Shown: positions 1 to 11,123, counted from the first letter of the stretch. The stretch: DNA of 64,000 nt from Grifola frondosa (GCA_001683735.1 LUGG01000005.1:1922001-1986000), one strand, 5' to 3'. The notes: a model not told the origin generated them from the letters alone. Numbers and translations: made by a program.

Positions 1-67
1 CGCGTGCCTGAGTACAAAAAGTACTTGACGATGAAGCCCACGTAAGTGTATTTCTCTCTGTCGTCAG

Positions 68-1387
68 TTGATGGCACCAATCAGAATTGGTTTCGTAGGT
101 CTGTCCAGCACCGGATGGGCAACGGCCTCCCTCGCGCCTCCTCTTCTTGAGCCCCCTCTCCGCGACAAATATCAGATTACCGCGCTATGCACGACCTCTC
201 CCCAGTCTGCTGCGCTAGCGCGGCGGAGAAGTACTCCAAACTCACTTCTGCCCCCGTCAAGGCCTACCACGGAAGCACGGATGACATAGCAGACGACCCC
301 AATGTCGATCTCGTGGTCGTCGCTGTCAAAGTGCCCGATCACAAGGCGGCGGTCATGCCGGCGATTGAGAAGGGGAAGGACGTGTTCGTGGAGTGTCCCC
401 TCGGGATGACCCTACAAGAGACAATGGAGATTGCGGAGGCCGCCCAGCGCAAGGGCGTCCGCTCGATCGTAGGCCTGCAGTCTTGGCAAAGTCCGCTTGT
501 GCGAAAGGTCAGTGTTAGGCGGATTGCAGTCGAACCGCATTCAGGGTTGACCGAATCTCGACGTAGGTTAAAGAATGGATATCGGCGGGCAAGATCGGGA
601 AAGTATTATCTTGCACATGGGTACGCTCTCCGCTGGGCATATTTGCAGCCCGGCGAGGGAATTTAACGAACAAAGCATTTCTGTAGGTTGGCAGCAAGAC
701 CGCGGAAGTTGCATATTGGGCGCCATATCACAAAGACCGAGCAGTGTACGCTGCTTATCCAGAAAACGGTGCGTCCACCTGACATATAGTGTGGTATTAT
801 GGGATCTGAAGAGTCACCTAGGTACTACGGTCCTCCAGGTCACTATCGGGCACACTCTGAGCGCCCTCATCTCCGCTCTCGGTCCCCTGTCCTCGATCTC
901 ATCCGCATGTGTGCAGCGGTTCGATACTATCGAGTTCGTCACTCCAGATATGACCCCTACAGGAAACATCATCAAGTCCACTGTTCCCGACCAGTATGCG
1001 TTTTGCGGGGTCTTCAAGGATTCTGGTGCGGTGCTGAGCGCCATTTGCCGCGGGGGTGTTCCCGTTACGGGCGAATCCGGTCGCGGGCGACCGTCCCTGG
1101 TCTGGCTCATCGACGGCGACAAGGGGTGCATCCGGGCGGAGAGCTCACACGTCACGGGCTCGTTTTTACATGTTACGACCCCGGAGAAGATATTTCTGAA
1201 CGGGGAAGAGATGAATGTGGATGACGGGGAGGATAAGCTCGACAACATGGGGAGAGAATGGCTGGAGTTCGCGAAGGGCGCGGAGGGTTATTACCCGACG
1301 TTCGACGATGCGGTGCTTGTGTACAAGCATATTGATGCTATTGCGAGGAGCGCGAGGGAAGGTCGGAGAATTGACTTGGATATTTGA
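68..1387 (+). CDS. Gal80-like Gfo/Idh/MocA oxidoreductase (copy 1, one frameshift)
   Basis: Predicted NAD(P)-dependent oxidoreductase of the Gfo/Idh/MocA group, closest in style to fungal Gal80-like proteins; probably cytosolic. The N-terminus has a Rossmann loop (GFVGLSSTGWA), then VVVAVKVPDHKAAVMPAI and VFVECPLGMT, which is the usual EKP/EWPLG position with Trp replaced by Cys. The C-terminal half (GHTLSALISALGPLSS to the stop) is the substrate and dimer domain. Exons read as 68-507, 567-620, 687-768 and 822-1387, all with GT-AG introns of 53-66 bp. The reading frame slips by one base near 208-216 (QSAA to ASAAEKYSK) with no intron to explain it, so the gene is either damaged or misread there. 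A paralogue lies inverted at 19915-21208, and a 3' fragment at 2771-3004. The substrate cannot be inferred. Confidence 0.8.
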
Positions 1388-1573
1388 GCCACAAGATTCA
1401 ATGACTTACTTTGTCTACGAGAATGCGACGTATTGGGGACCGATATCAAATGCCAGACTCGGAGGAGGGATAGGAATAAAGAGCTCTAATAGGGATAAAG
1501 CATGCCTTCCTGGGGTGTTTAGGATTGTACTCTTTATCGCTGGGGAAGGTTGCCCGCTGGATCTCGGCTAGCG

Positions 1574-1580
1574 TATAAAA
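1574..1580 (+). promoter_or_regulatory. TATA-like box upstream of acidic-tail gene
   Basis: TATAAAA lies about 200 bp before the chosen ATG at 1784 and is conserved in the duplicate copy at 3196-3202. This is the only basis for calling it a promoter element. The distance leaves room for a 5' UTR of about 170 bases. Confidence 0.35.
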
Positions 1581-1783
1581 TGGGACTTTTATTCGTAAAC
1601 GCTGCGCGCGCGAGCCAAAAAAAACAATGACAAGGTGAAAATCATTAATCATTGCTGATGAACGTTGAACAATGGCCGAGCGCAGAAATTCGAATAATTG
1701 TGGCTACAATAAAAATCGAACATTACGAGTGGCACCTGAAGCACACTGTGATCGGGAACTTATCTTCTTCACGTATTATCATC

Positions 1784-2365
1784 ATGACTTGGGTTCTTGG
1801 TTGGCCTTTTACTATCGAATACGCGCGAGGATATATTCGAGAACATAGGCTGTTGCTGAATGTGGACAATCCTCGTAACCTCCTCATTCTCTACACGGCA
1901 TACGAAGACATCGACATTAGGGTCAATGACAATCATCTCACTGCTCTCGTTTGCTGGGTGGGCAGCAAGAGTGAGGTCGTCTTGGGGATCTGCGTCGATT
2001 ATGAAGCGAGAACAGCCGCGAAAGCGGTGCCTCGTCGCTCTCGCATGGTAGCCAAAGCGGCTGCCTATCGACTCGCATCTCTTCTCAAGGCGAAGGAACC
2101 TCCCGAATGGTACAGATACGACGATGGGACGTACACACCATGGGAAGGCGAGCTCTGCGATTACCCGGACGATGACAGTGATGAGGAATACTCGGAGGGG
2201 GGATTTGACGAATACGATGAGGAAGAATGCGACGCGGAAGAGTGCGACGAAGGGAGGTTGGACGTAGTAGAGAAGGCCGAGGAGGAGATTGCAAATGAAC
2301 AGGGCGCGGTTGTGGCAAGCGATAGTGTCGAGGACTCTGGCGATAAAGAGCATGCTGTTGTATGA
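1784..2365 (+). CDS. Unrecognised protein with very acidic C-terminal tail (copy 1)
   Basis: Uninterrupted ORF of about 193 residues; I do not recognise the family. The ATG at 1784 was chosen because similarity to the tandem copy starts there (both begin MTWVLGWPFTIEYAR). Residues 1-130 look like a compact globular domain (LLNVDNPRNLLILYTAYEDI, VCWVGSKSEVVLGI). From about residue 135 to 175 the chain is dominated by Asp and Glu (YPDDDSDEEYSEGGFDEYD), a low-complexity acidic region. No signal peptide or membrane segment is visible. It sits inside a tandem duplication beside a Gal80-like gene. The acidic tail could be a protein-interaction or DNA-mimic region, but that is only a guess. Confidence 0.6.
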   Translation: MTWVLGWPFTIEYARGYIREHRLLLNVDNPRNLLILYTAYEDIDIRVNDNHLTALVCWVGSKSEVVLGICVDYEARTAAKAVPRRSRMVAKAAAYRLASLLKAKEPPEWYRYDDGTYTPWEGELCDYPDDDSDEEYSEGGFDEYDEEECDAEECDEGRLDVVEKAEEEIANEQGAVVASDSVEDSGDKEHAVV

Positions 2366-2770
2366 GATGCGGTAAGCATTCCGAGACACCTGAACTGAGA
2401 TGGATATTGATCGCACGCTGCAGTTGCGTGCTATAAGGATGGTCTTTGTATTCCGATGCATATTGGTCCGCATACTCCTGCCTTGGTTCGTTCTTGTTGA
2501 TGTCATTGACATATCACACCCAGATTTCGCACAATTGGTGTTGTTACGCTGTGCATGTTTATTTCTTTGCTGTCTCGGGATTATGTATGACTTAGCTCTG
2601 TTACCTTGATAATTCAAACCTTTCCGATATAAAGCGACTGCTCGCTCTCTTTATTATTCTCGTTGAACGAGCTGTGTCATGAATAACCAAGGCGGATAGT
2701 TTACTCTAGAGCAGCGAATGAAATAAATCGCTCGATCCTGGGCTGGAATCTTTGAGGGCCCACCCGACGC

Positions 2771-3004
2771 TGGAGGCTCGTTCTTACGTGTTACGACTCC
2801 GGAGAAGATACTTTTGAACGGGGAGGCGGTGAGTGTGGATGACGGGGAGGATAAGCTCGACAATATGGAGAGAGTGTGGTCAGAGTTCGCGAAGGGTGCA
2901 GAAGGTACTACCCGACATTCGATGATGCAGTGCTTGTATACAAGCATATTGATGCTATTGTGAGGAGCGCGAGGGAAGGTGGAAGAACTGACTTGGATAT
3001 TTGA
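2771..3004 (+). pseudogene. 3' fragment of Gal80-like gene
   Basis: Duplicated tail of the gene at 68-1387, starting at the equivalent of SFLHVTTPEKI and ending with the same Leu-Asp-Ile-stop. It lacks the Rossmann domain and the start. It also has lost one base near 2908 (GGTACTACCC against GGTTATTACCC in the parent), so it cannot encode the tail in one frame. It is a by-product of the tandem duplication. Confidence 0.8.
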
Positions 3005-3195
3005 GCCACAAGATTCAACGACTTACTTTATCTACGAGAATACGACGTATCGGGTCCGATATAAATACCAGACCCGGAGGAGAGATAGAGGATTGAAGAG
3101 CTGCAATAGAGATAAAATATGCCTTTCAGGGGTGTTTGGGATTGTCACACTCTTTATCGCGGGGGAAGGTTGCGCCAGCTGGATCTCATCTAGCG

Positions 3196-3202
3196 TATAA
3201 AA
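3196..3202 (+). promoter_or_regulatory. TATA-like box, duplicate copy
   Basis: TATAAAA at the position equivalent to 1574-1580, about 205 bp before the ATG at 3407. It supports the same promoter assignment. Confidence 0.3.
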
Positions 3203-3406
3203 TGCGACTTTTATTTGTAGACGCTGCGCGAGCCAAAAAAATAATGACAAGGTGGCAAATCATTAATCATCGCTGGCGAACGTTGAGCAATGGCCGCGCA
3301 CAGTGAAATTCGAACAATTGTGGCTACAGGAAAATTCGAACATTACTAGTGGCACCTGAAGCAGTACACTGTGATCGGGAACTTACCTTCTTCACATATC
3401 ATCATC

Positions 3407-3978
3407 ATGACTTGGGTTCTCGGTTGGCCCTTTACTATTGAATACGCACGGGAATATATTCGAGAACATAGACTGTTGCTGAACGCGGATAATCCTTCCA
3501 ACCTCCTCATTATCTACACGGCATACGAAGACATTGACAACAAAGTCAATGACGATTGTTTCAGCACTCTCGTTTGCTGGGTGGGGAATAAGACTGAGAT
3601 CGTTCTGGGATTTGTGTTGATTACGAGGCGAGAACAGCTACGGAAGCGGTGCCTCGTCGCTCTCGCCTGGCATCCGAAACGGCTGCCTATAGGCTCGCAT
3701 CTCTTCTCAAGGCGGAAGACGCTCCCAAGTGGTATAGATACAGCGATGGATCGTATACACCATCGAAGGGCGAGCTCTGCGTTTATCCGGACGATGACAA
3801 TGACGAGGAATACTCGGACGATGGTCAATACTCAGAGGGGGAATATGACGAGGAATATGAAGAGGGATTAGACGTAGTAGATGAGACTACGGAGGAGCCG
3901 GTAATCCAGGGAGTGGTCGCTGCAAGTGGCAATACCGAGCATTCTTGCGATAAAGCGCATGCCGTCACGGTTGTATGA
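3407..3978 (+). pseudogene. Acidic-tail protein (copy 2), frameshifted
   Basis: Tandem copy of the gene at 1784-2365. It begins MTWVLGWPFTIEYAREYI and is collinear to about residue 68 (TEIVLG). There one G is missing from a GGG run at about 3608-3611, and the frame leaves the conserved sequence. The rest of the homologous protein continues in another frame (from PRRSRLASETAAYRLAS) to a stop at 3978 and keeps the acidic tail (DDDNDEEYSDDGQYSEGEYD). The acidic tail has changed by insertion and deletion more than the globular part. It could be a true pseudogene or a single-base assembly error; otherwise the ORF is well preserved. Confidence 0.65.
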
Positions 3979-4367
3979 GATGCGGTAAGTGTTCCGAACC
4001 GCCTTAACTGAGACGGATATTGAATGCGTATGTCATAGGCCTTGTATTCGAATGGATATTGGTCCGCATACTCTCTTGCTCCTGTTCATTCTTGTTGATG
4101 GTATTGACATATCACACTCAGATTCCGTATAATTGGTGTTATCGCGCTGTGCACGTTTATTTCTTTACTCGGGATCATGTACGAAATAGCTCTGTTACCT
4201 TGATCATTCGAACCCTTCCGATATAAAGCGACCGCTCACTTTCTTTATTATTCTCATCGAATGAGTTGTGTCCTGGATAACGAAGGAGGATAGTTTACTC
4301 TAGAGCAGCGAATGAAGTAAATTGCTCGATCCTGAGCTGGAGTCTTTGGGGGGCCACCTGATGCTGG

Positions 4368-5053
4368 ACCGTCAGACGGCGAGCCTTCAACCGTCCACAA
4401 ACTTTCATCGGAATCGGACAGTGGCCGACAGAACCACCTCCGAGGAGATCCTTCTCTGGAAAACGATGTTTCTAAGAAGTGATATATTATCTGCTATTGA
4501 AGGTGTCGCGAAGATTAAGTTCACTATTATGAATGATGCGGTTTGCCGGAGAAACAGCATCGCGACTGAACCAATGAATAGCTAGCCCATTGTCGGAGGC
4601 AGAGCAACGTGTACAGCGAACTGAGAAGCACACCGAATAATGATGCATCATCGACACGAGGATACTTGTATAGAGTGCTTGCAAACTTAGAAAAGCGGTG
4701 TCAGCGCGGGTTTACATTTTTACTGCACTCTGATGGAATGCTCACCTGCTCTATGCACAGCATTATGTGTGTATGGGCGCCGCTGTCAGCGCTATATGTA
4801 TTCTAGGCTGTGCGCGAAAAGACATGATAGGATGGGTAGGTCCCCTCATTTGAATCAGTATCAGAGTTAGAGACGTTGATGGCGTCAGGTGCCGTTAGGT
4901 CTCGCATCGAATGTCTTCCTTAGATAGTAGGTTCTCTCAGCACGAAGTCATAGGTTGCTCGGACCTGTCTGCTTAGATGACAGTTGAATACAATCCCAAT
5001 ATGCAATACCCCAGTCATGTATTGTTCGTCACAGAACCCGTCCGTCTAACCAA
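4368..5053. other. Intergenic, nothing recognised
   Basis: Contains only short ORFs without recognisable motifs. I see no repeat or RNA structure I can support. Confidence 0.5.
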
Positions 5054-7971
5054 TCATTGGCCTGCCTTGATCATCGCAGCCGCCTATAGGAACGTAAATA
5101 GACCACATCTTGATACAGCATGTGGTGGCACTGACCTTCTCGGCGATGGCATAGACAGTTGCCTGTATATGGGCGGAGATATGGAGCGGGAAGATGCTGG
5201 CGTCCACCACTCGGAGGTTGCGCGTCCCATAGACTCGGAGAGAAGAATCGACGACCCCTGTACCTGATGATGAACAACCGCCTTATGATATGGATAAACG
5301 TATACCTCCGAGTTCTTGAGCGGCCATAGCAGCTGTACCTGTAACGACGTTGGTTATTTTCAATTGCACGATCCAGACCTTTACGGACCTATTAAGTGGT
5401 CTCCATTCTGTGCCTGTCAGCTAGTTGGGATCGAAGGAAGCACTGCATGACTTACTGCACTGGTAGAACGAATGTATCTGTGACACGTATATCAGCGAAC
5501 AACAGAAGGCACGTATTTCATAACGCACTCCACGAGTTCATCGTCGCTTTGATTGTTGACGTCTGGGCTCACTTGAGCCGCAACGACCTCAGAAAGAGGT
5601 GGCTCCTGCGCAATACTCTGTACAAACTTGAGGATGTTCAATAACGCCTGAGCATCTGTCCCGAATATTAATTATGCGTGCACGAACGATTGAACAATCA
5701 GAAGGAGTATTCACCGAAATCGTGACTCAGAAACTTGGGGTCAATGATGGGTGGCGAAAGCGGGTCGCTGCTTGCTATGTGCTGGACATTTCCGCTCGTC
5801 AATGTGAGGAGATTGGGCTTTCAGATCAGATTCGCTCACCACACTACCACGACTAGCAGGATGCTGGATATACAGTTACTGAGTGAAACACGTGCAACGA
5901 AGACCGGAGACGACTAACCGTTATGCCTCCGAAGAAAGTGATACAACTCGCGTTAGGGACAGAAACGATCAGGGAGCTGCTGTATTGTATGAGCTCGGAC
6001 GATGCGACACCATTGTTCTCGAACCATGAGCGCTGTATCGGATACTGAACGCTTTGAAGCGAGTAAGGTTTAACTTCTTCGGCTTCTTGGTCAAAAGTCT
6101 CCAACAAAGCTAAGACGCTATCTCTGCTCATGATAGAATCGAATGGTAGGAATGCCATAGTAGAATCCGTGGCAGCGTAAAGCCCAGTGCGACTTGTGTT
6201 CTGCGAAGAAGTATTAATCATACAATTTATGTGCGACAAGAAAGGATGGAACGTTCACTATAGTGACATTTGCTCTGCTGCATACGTTGCGTTGTTCTGT
6301 AGGATGTCTGAATGGCGGATGGTAATCCGATATCTGACTTCAGCTATTTTGAGAAAACCTTACCAAATGTTTCGTATCCTGGCTTCAGTTGCAATTGAAC
6401 TCCGGCATATAAGTGTTCCTAATCCGGGTTTAATATTGCAGCCAACGGACAGTGATCTACGCTAACCTGAAGATTCTCTCCAACCCCTGGCAGGTCAATA
6501 AGGGTGGTAATACCATATGCCGTCAGTATTGTTGAATTACCAATACCTGCGCATACAGACCATCAGCCGCGACAAGTGATATCGCGCAAAATGGCTTACC
6601 TGAAAGTTCCAGGAGTTGTGGTGTTTGGACTGTTCCCGCGGAGAGGATAACCTCTTTCGTGGCGTTCGCCACGAAGTACTGTGACCCCACGGCAAATTGT
6701 ACTCCTGTCGCAACAAGCTCAGACCCAGCATTGGCGAAATATATCTTCGTTGCCTGTCTCAAATCCGTCAGAAATCATAATACAACATATTGACCAAGAA
6801 ACATATTCACTTGAGCTCCAGTTAGAATGTGCAGGTTCGATCTGGAAGGTTGATCGCAATAGTATCCCGTAGCTGCGTATGATCGAACACCATTGCTGCG
6901 ATCCACCGACACAGGAGTATTATAGACACCGGGTTGCGTCTCCGCTTGTCTGATAAGCTTCATGTTCACGAGATAGTTGTGAATCATAACACAGGTTGTA
7001 CTTACCGGTTCGGGGTTCGTATAGAATCCCATGAAGTTCAACGTTTGCACTACAGTGGGAACAATTTCGAAATATTGCGCATTGAGTGATCCCTAAGTAG
7101 CACGAAATTTACTTCAGAGGCAGCGCGTAGAGCCAAGACATGGATACCCACGACTATTGGTCCTGAAAAGCCGTCAACGGACGGGAGGTCGCGCAAGGTT
7201 TCTTGGCGTTGCTCTTGTGTGATTCCAGGATATGGATTGCTGGGCGAGAGTGCAAACGTTTCTGCTTCTTTCAAGAAAGGAAGGATTCCGCTCCAAGTCC
7301 AGTGGGATTGTGGGGCAAATTCGCTCCAAGCGTCATACTCAACAGCAGAAGCGCGATTCCACGCTAGGCCATTTATTCCACTCGACCCTCCGATCATTTT
7401 GCCTCTGGAGCACAAATCAGCATATTTCTATGGTTTGAGGTGTAGGATTACCTCGGTAGAGAGATGTTTCGTCCGGCAGCGTGTACCTGCGGGACTGTGA
7501 CAAAGTTCCAATCATATGATGAGTTCCCAAAGCAAGCACCGTAGGAATCTATCGAGTATCCGTGACTATGAAGAAAATGCGAGACTTTTTATCCTTACGA
7601 GGAACGTCAACGTCTGGATCATCCTTGTGGAAATACCCGGCTTCGATGACACCGACCGTCAGACTCGCATCCTCGGCCAGCCTACAGTTTATTAGCTTCA
7701 TGCCTGGACATATGACTACATGGTATACCTGGCCGCTAAAGCCATGCCGGCCGTGCCACCGCCTGTAGAGATAAATTGTATCAGCCAGATTACGCATGAA
7801 TTGAGAGATGGCGCCATTACCGATGATAACGTAGTCAAACGATTCTTCCAGAAAACTAGAAATGTCTGCATCAGATGGATGGATCGGAAGACTTTCGCAA
7901 ACAGGAGAGGACGCCGCTCGAGAGTGTATCACGAAGAAAAAAAGAAGGTATGTGAACAGCATAGACTTCAT
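5054..7971 (-). CDS. Secreted GMC-family oxidoreductase (aryl-alcohol-oxidase-like)
   Basis: FAD-dependent glucose-methanol-choline oxidoreductase. The N-terminus [19 protein letters not shown] is a signal peptide. Splicing 7763-7820 out joins DYVIIG to [15 protein letters not shown], the GxGxxG dinucleotide loop. [20 protein letters not shown] is GMC signature 1. [20 protein letters not shown] is signature 2, and [12 protein letters not shown] follows. Further exons give [54 protein letters not shown] and [20 protein letters not shown], ending [13 protein letters not shown]. There are roughly 13 short introns. Most exons join in frame. The exception is the segment near 5390-5430, where the catalytic His block before GTAAM is expected; only a read-through SHAV can be found there. 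Such enzymes oxidise alcohols and release H2O2 outside the cell. It may instead be a tailoring enzyme of the neighbouring cluster. Confidence 0.8.
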
Positions 7972-9184
7972 GGTGGAGAATAGTACTGGGGGACTCCACG
8001 GTGTTGAGGACTTGAGAATTTATGGCACTAACAAAGTCAACAGAGAAGCGCTAGGTCACTATTATGAGCAGTCGGAGATAATGTATTGTTAACAATCCCA
8101 TGAGCATCAGATCAGCAGTGACTGCGGTCGCCGATGCTGAGCGCTGATGGTCCGGAAGGCACAGTTCCTCGCAGAGCATCCTGGTTTCGATGCTCTGATC
8201 AGATCAGTCGAACAGTAGGCAGTGCCATGAGCATCATGGTCTGCAGCATACCCGGCAGCCACAGTCTGCCACAGTGCTGTCGGAGTCGAAGCACGATATT
8301 ACGTAATCCCGAATGTTGGAGATGCTTATCCGAGCACCTCCAAGTTCTGCCGTTGTGGTGCCTGCAACTCCCCTGCAAAGTCGAACACATCATCTCCAAT
8401 TCGACACATCGTAGCTATTCCTCATATTTTTTGCTCAACGAGAAAGCTAATTTGTCACCTCACTATTGCTATATTTGTTTAAAACTCTCCACGATCCGGT
8501 CGCAGAAGTTCAGAACCTGATGCGCGCGCATTGCGCTATACTTGTTACCTTTTTCCACATCCAAGTATTCCAAATAAGCGGTCGGCGGTCATCTCAGCGT
8601 GGAAGCACAGACTATCTATAGCTATTGGCCCTCGTATCTCGGTCGAACTTTGCAGCTATGTGGTTGTAATCCTCAGCCCATCTCCGAACACGTGCGCACA
8701 TTTCGACCACAATGCTCATCGTAGAAGAGAGGGATTCTGGTCAACCATAGGCTATCATTGAATGAGCTCTAAGATGCCTAATCAAGCTGCCCCCTGTAGG
8801 AATGTTCATCAGAATATTCGGTGTTTACCAGTGGCCCGAGGTGATCGGAAACGTGAGCGTGGTCATTTAAGCTAGTATTGGATTGTCCAAGTAACCTATA
8901 ATCCGGCAGGTTTTTGGAGTAAGCCCGCAGTCATGCTGTTGGTTTGGGATGCTCGCATTCCTCTTCTGAAGCTTTTTCATAACATGTATGACCTGATAAC
9001 GCTGATATCACGTTCGCTATACCGCGACCTCCACGCGACCTCTTCCGGTACCTGCACGATCTTCTTGAAGCTTGTGGTCATGGGGTACTTGTATTTGATA
9101 ACCTTACAGTCATGGTTTCTTCATCCCTTTCACAGAAAAGGTTGGCTGTGGGCATTCCTCTATGGGTACAGCCACTAGCCCACG
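7972..9184. other. Intergenic, no supported gene
   Basis: About 1.2 kb between the divergently transcribed GMC gene and the UbiA gene, so it should hold both promoters. The ORFs here (for example 8134-8520 and 8933-9178) have no family motifs and do not splice into the neighbours. Confidence 0.5.
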
Positions 9185-10326
9185 ATGCCCACCACCACCG
9201 CTACAGAACAGCACTCAAGCTACGGATATTTGAACGAAGCGCTTAAGGTTTGCACATCACCTGTTTCTAACGTCATTCTCTAAAAGTTACCTATAGGCGT
9301 CACCTGCGATCTACTCATTCATTCGACGTCATCTTTGGACCGCCATTTTATTCACATGGACGGATTACAAGACCATATTTCTACCGATTGTAGGTCTAAG
9401 TGAATAGTTCGTTTCAAGATTTAATGATATGCATTAAATCCAGACCGCGTTTGCTTGCGCGACGGCACCTTTACGCTCTTTCTGGAACCTCCTACGTGGT
9501 TGGCTTTGGATATGGATACACCTACTCATGTGCAATGTCTCGAATCAGTCTAGGACTGAACGAGAAGATGCAATCAACCGACCTTGGAGGCCTATCCCTG
9601 CTGGTCGTATTCACGAGTCACAAGCGCGTATCCTTCGCTGGAGTACTGTAGCTCTGTGCATGCTGTTGTCTGCGGCGTATGGAACAGACGTAGTTATGGC
9701 CACTTTAGGCCTTGTCATGACCACAGTCCTATATGATGACGCAGGCCTTGCGTGGCATGTAGTGGGGAAGAACCTCTGTAACATCGGTGGATACACAACC
9801 TTTGAGATCGGCGCCATGAAGATTATGGGTAACCGTTTCGGTTGCACTTCTGTCTTCTTAATTATTCACCAGATTATGATAGGTTCAAATTCGGAACTAG
9901 ACACCGTCTCTACATCAGCAGTCATCCTGAGCGGTGTTTTGATTTTTACTACAATTCAAGCACAGGATTTCGCGGATGTCGAAGGAGACGCTGCTCTGGG
10001 ACGAGTGACGTTCCCGATTTATGCGCCAGAACTTTCGAGGGCCTTCACCTTCGTCGCCACCATTGCATGGTCCATTGCGCTTGGCTGGTATTGGCATATA
10101 GGAATGTTCAGTCGAATCATTTTTACTGTACTAGGAGGCTACGTCGGTATGCGATATTATTATTGGCGAACGCCGGATATCGACAAGCGGTCCTACGTTA
10201 TCTACAGTGTGCGTTCCATTCGCCTATGCTGTATGCCTCCCTGATGAGTACTTTTCTCCCTAGCTTTGGTTGATATTGGCGCATGTTTTGCCTCTCCATG
10301 CAAGAACGGGTATCTGGTCCTTTTAA
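9185..10326 (+). CDS. UbiA-superfamily enzyme, candidate membrane-bound terpene cyclase/prenyltransferase
   Basis: Exons 9185-9247, 9297-9389, 9444-9828, 9883-10208 and 10264-10326 join in frame to about 309 residues, the normal UbiA length. The two Asp-rich motifs that bind Mg-diphosphate are present: NQSRTEREDAINRPWRPIP, near residue 80, and QDFADVEGDAALGRVTFP, near residue 205. Several hydrophobic helices lie between and after them. The N-terminus has WTDYKTIFLPI, and the end (LILAHVLPLHARTGIW) is also family-like. Motif 1 ends in the N(R/K)PxRPIP form common in fungal UbiA members that act as terpene cyclases (the Fma-TC and EriG type) as well as in prenyltransferases, so sequence alone does not decide the reaction. 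It is expected in the ER membrane and to act on a prenyl diphosphate. Adjacent P450s and an exporter suggest a terpenoid pathway. No frameshift was found. The 9829-9882 intron is 54 bp and could be retained in frame. Confidence 0.85.
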
Positions 10327-10539
10327 TGAAAGGTGTGTCCTGTCTTCAGTCTACGATGTGCCCTTCGTAAACCATCTTCCTTGTCCAAATAAAGTTCGCA
10401 AATATCAACCTTTATGCCTTGAAAGTATGGACTGTCGATTCGGAGGGCAATGTGATTTTACAAAGACGTGACGAAGTAGAACGTACTAGTCCCAGCCGTA
10501 AAGAAACATTCTGCTCGGCCTTTGATCAACCAAGCACAC

Positions 10540-10960
10540 AAGTTTCCAAGGAGGACCAACTTGGGTTGAAGAGATCACTGAGACGGCCACTCTGGCCGAT
10601 GTCAAGTGAGCGATGAGATGATCGTCATTCGAACCGGGTGCGTACCGCTTAGTAGCAAAGCAGCCAGTTTCAGTTGATAGCCGTTCAAGAGCAATACCAG
10701 CTTACTCGTTGAGGTCGCGCGCAATGGGTGGCAATAAAAACTGTGTTGTTGAACGTGTCAATGACAATGCGAGCTTGACTTGCACGGAGGGTGCAGCGGA
10801 GTGTATTGAAAGGATTTTTTTGTGGGCTGTCTGCTCGGAAGATATTGCAGAATACGCATGTGATTGGAGAGAAGCCTCTGTTTCAAGCGTAGCTAAAGTG
10901 ACCATACTGCAGCGGTTTCCTAGCCCCTCTGATCAGAAGTTCCTGCGGAAAGACCAGTTG
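10540..10960 (-). pseudogene. 5' remnant of DHA2-like MFS transporter
   Basis: Reverse-strand matches to the first exons of the MFS gene at 29686-31754: SVQVKLAL before a deletion, then the FNNT and PPIARDLNE region. A separate piece near 10545-10585 carries SGRLSDLFNPS, equivalent to SGRLSDLYNPS in the intact gene. Everything downstream (roughly 12 membrane helices) is missing, and the frame is broken by an internal deletion. It lies between the UbiA gene and the first P450, exactly where block B carries the whole transporter. Confidence 0.75.
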
Positions 10961-11077
10961 CGAGGACCGTGCTGGCAAGCTGCGCTTCGGGTACGATGCG
11001 ACTATATCGTTCGATCTGTCAAAGGCATCTGATAGAAGATTAGATTGCGACAGCAATGTCCGCGGCAAACGAACTTT

Positions 11078-11123
11078 CGCCACGGCATTACAGCCTCAGG
11101 AAGGAGGCTGTGATGCCGTGGCG
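11078..11123. repeat. Strong hairpin with 20-base arms
   Basis: Left arm CGCCACGGCATTACAGCCTC (11078-11097), 6-base loop AGGAAG, right arm GAGGCTGTGATGCCGTGGCG (11104-11123). The arms pair at 19 of 20 positions, and the odd position is a G-T wobble. The structure lies downstream of the P450 at 11286-13532. The matching place in block B (about 32010) keeps only the left arm. It could be a 3'-end structure or a footprint of a small element. Confidence 0.6.

Larger units (their letters stand above)
1155..2770. repeat. Tandem segmental duplication, unit 1
   Basis: This unit begins inside the last exon of the Gal80-like gene and runs through the acidic-tail protein gene to about 2770. It matches 2771-4367 along its full length, including non-coding stretches such as the TATAAAATG(G/C)GACTTTTATT(C/T)GTA segment and the GATATAAAGCGAC segment. 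Boundaries are read by eye and may be off by about 15 bases. Confidence 0.85.
2771..4367. repeat. Tandem segmental duplication, unit 2
   Basis: Second copy of 1155-2770 in the same orientation and directly adjacent. Both units end in matching sequence (TTTACTCTAGAGCAGCGAAT at 2700 and 4294, followed by GCTCGATCCTG). Divergence is moderate with many small changes, so the duplication is not recent. Confidence 0.85.

Noticed and set aside
814..1248. 144-codon minus-strand ORF over the Gal80-like last exon
   Set aside because: Shadow of the conserved plus-strand exon.
1769..2617. 282-codon ORF on the minus strand
   Set aside because: It is the shadow of the acidic-tail gene; the plus frame is the one conserved in the tandem copy.
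8933..9178. ORF just upstream of the UbiA gene as an extra N-terminal exon
   Set aside because: The UbiA gene already has a good start at 9185 with a typical N-terminus, and the ORF closes with a stop and has no family motif.
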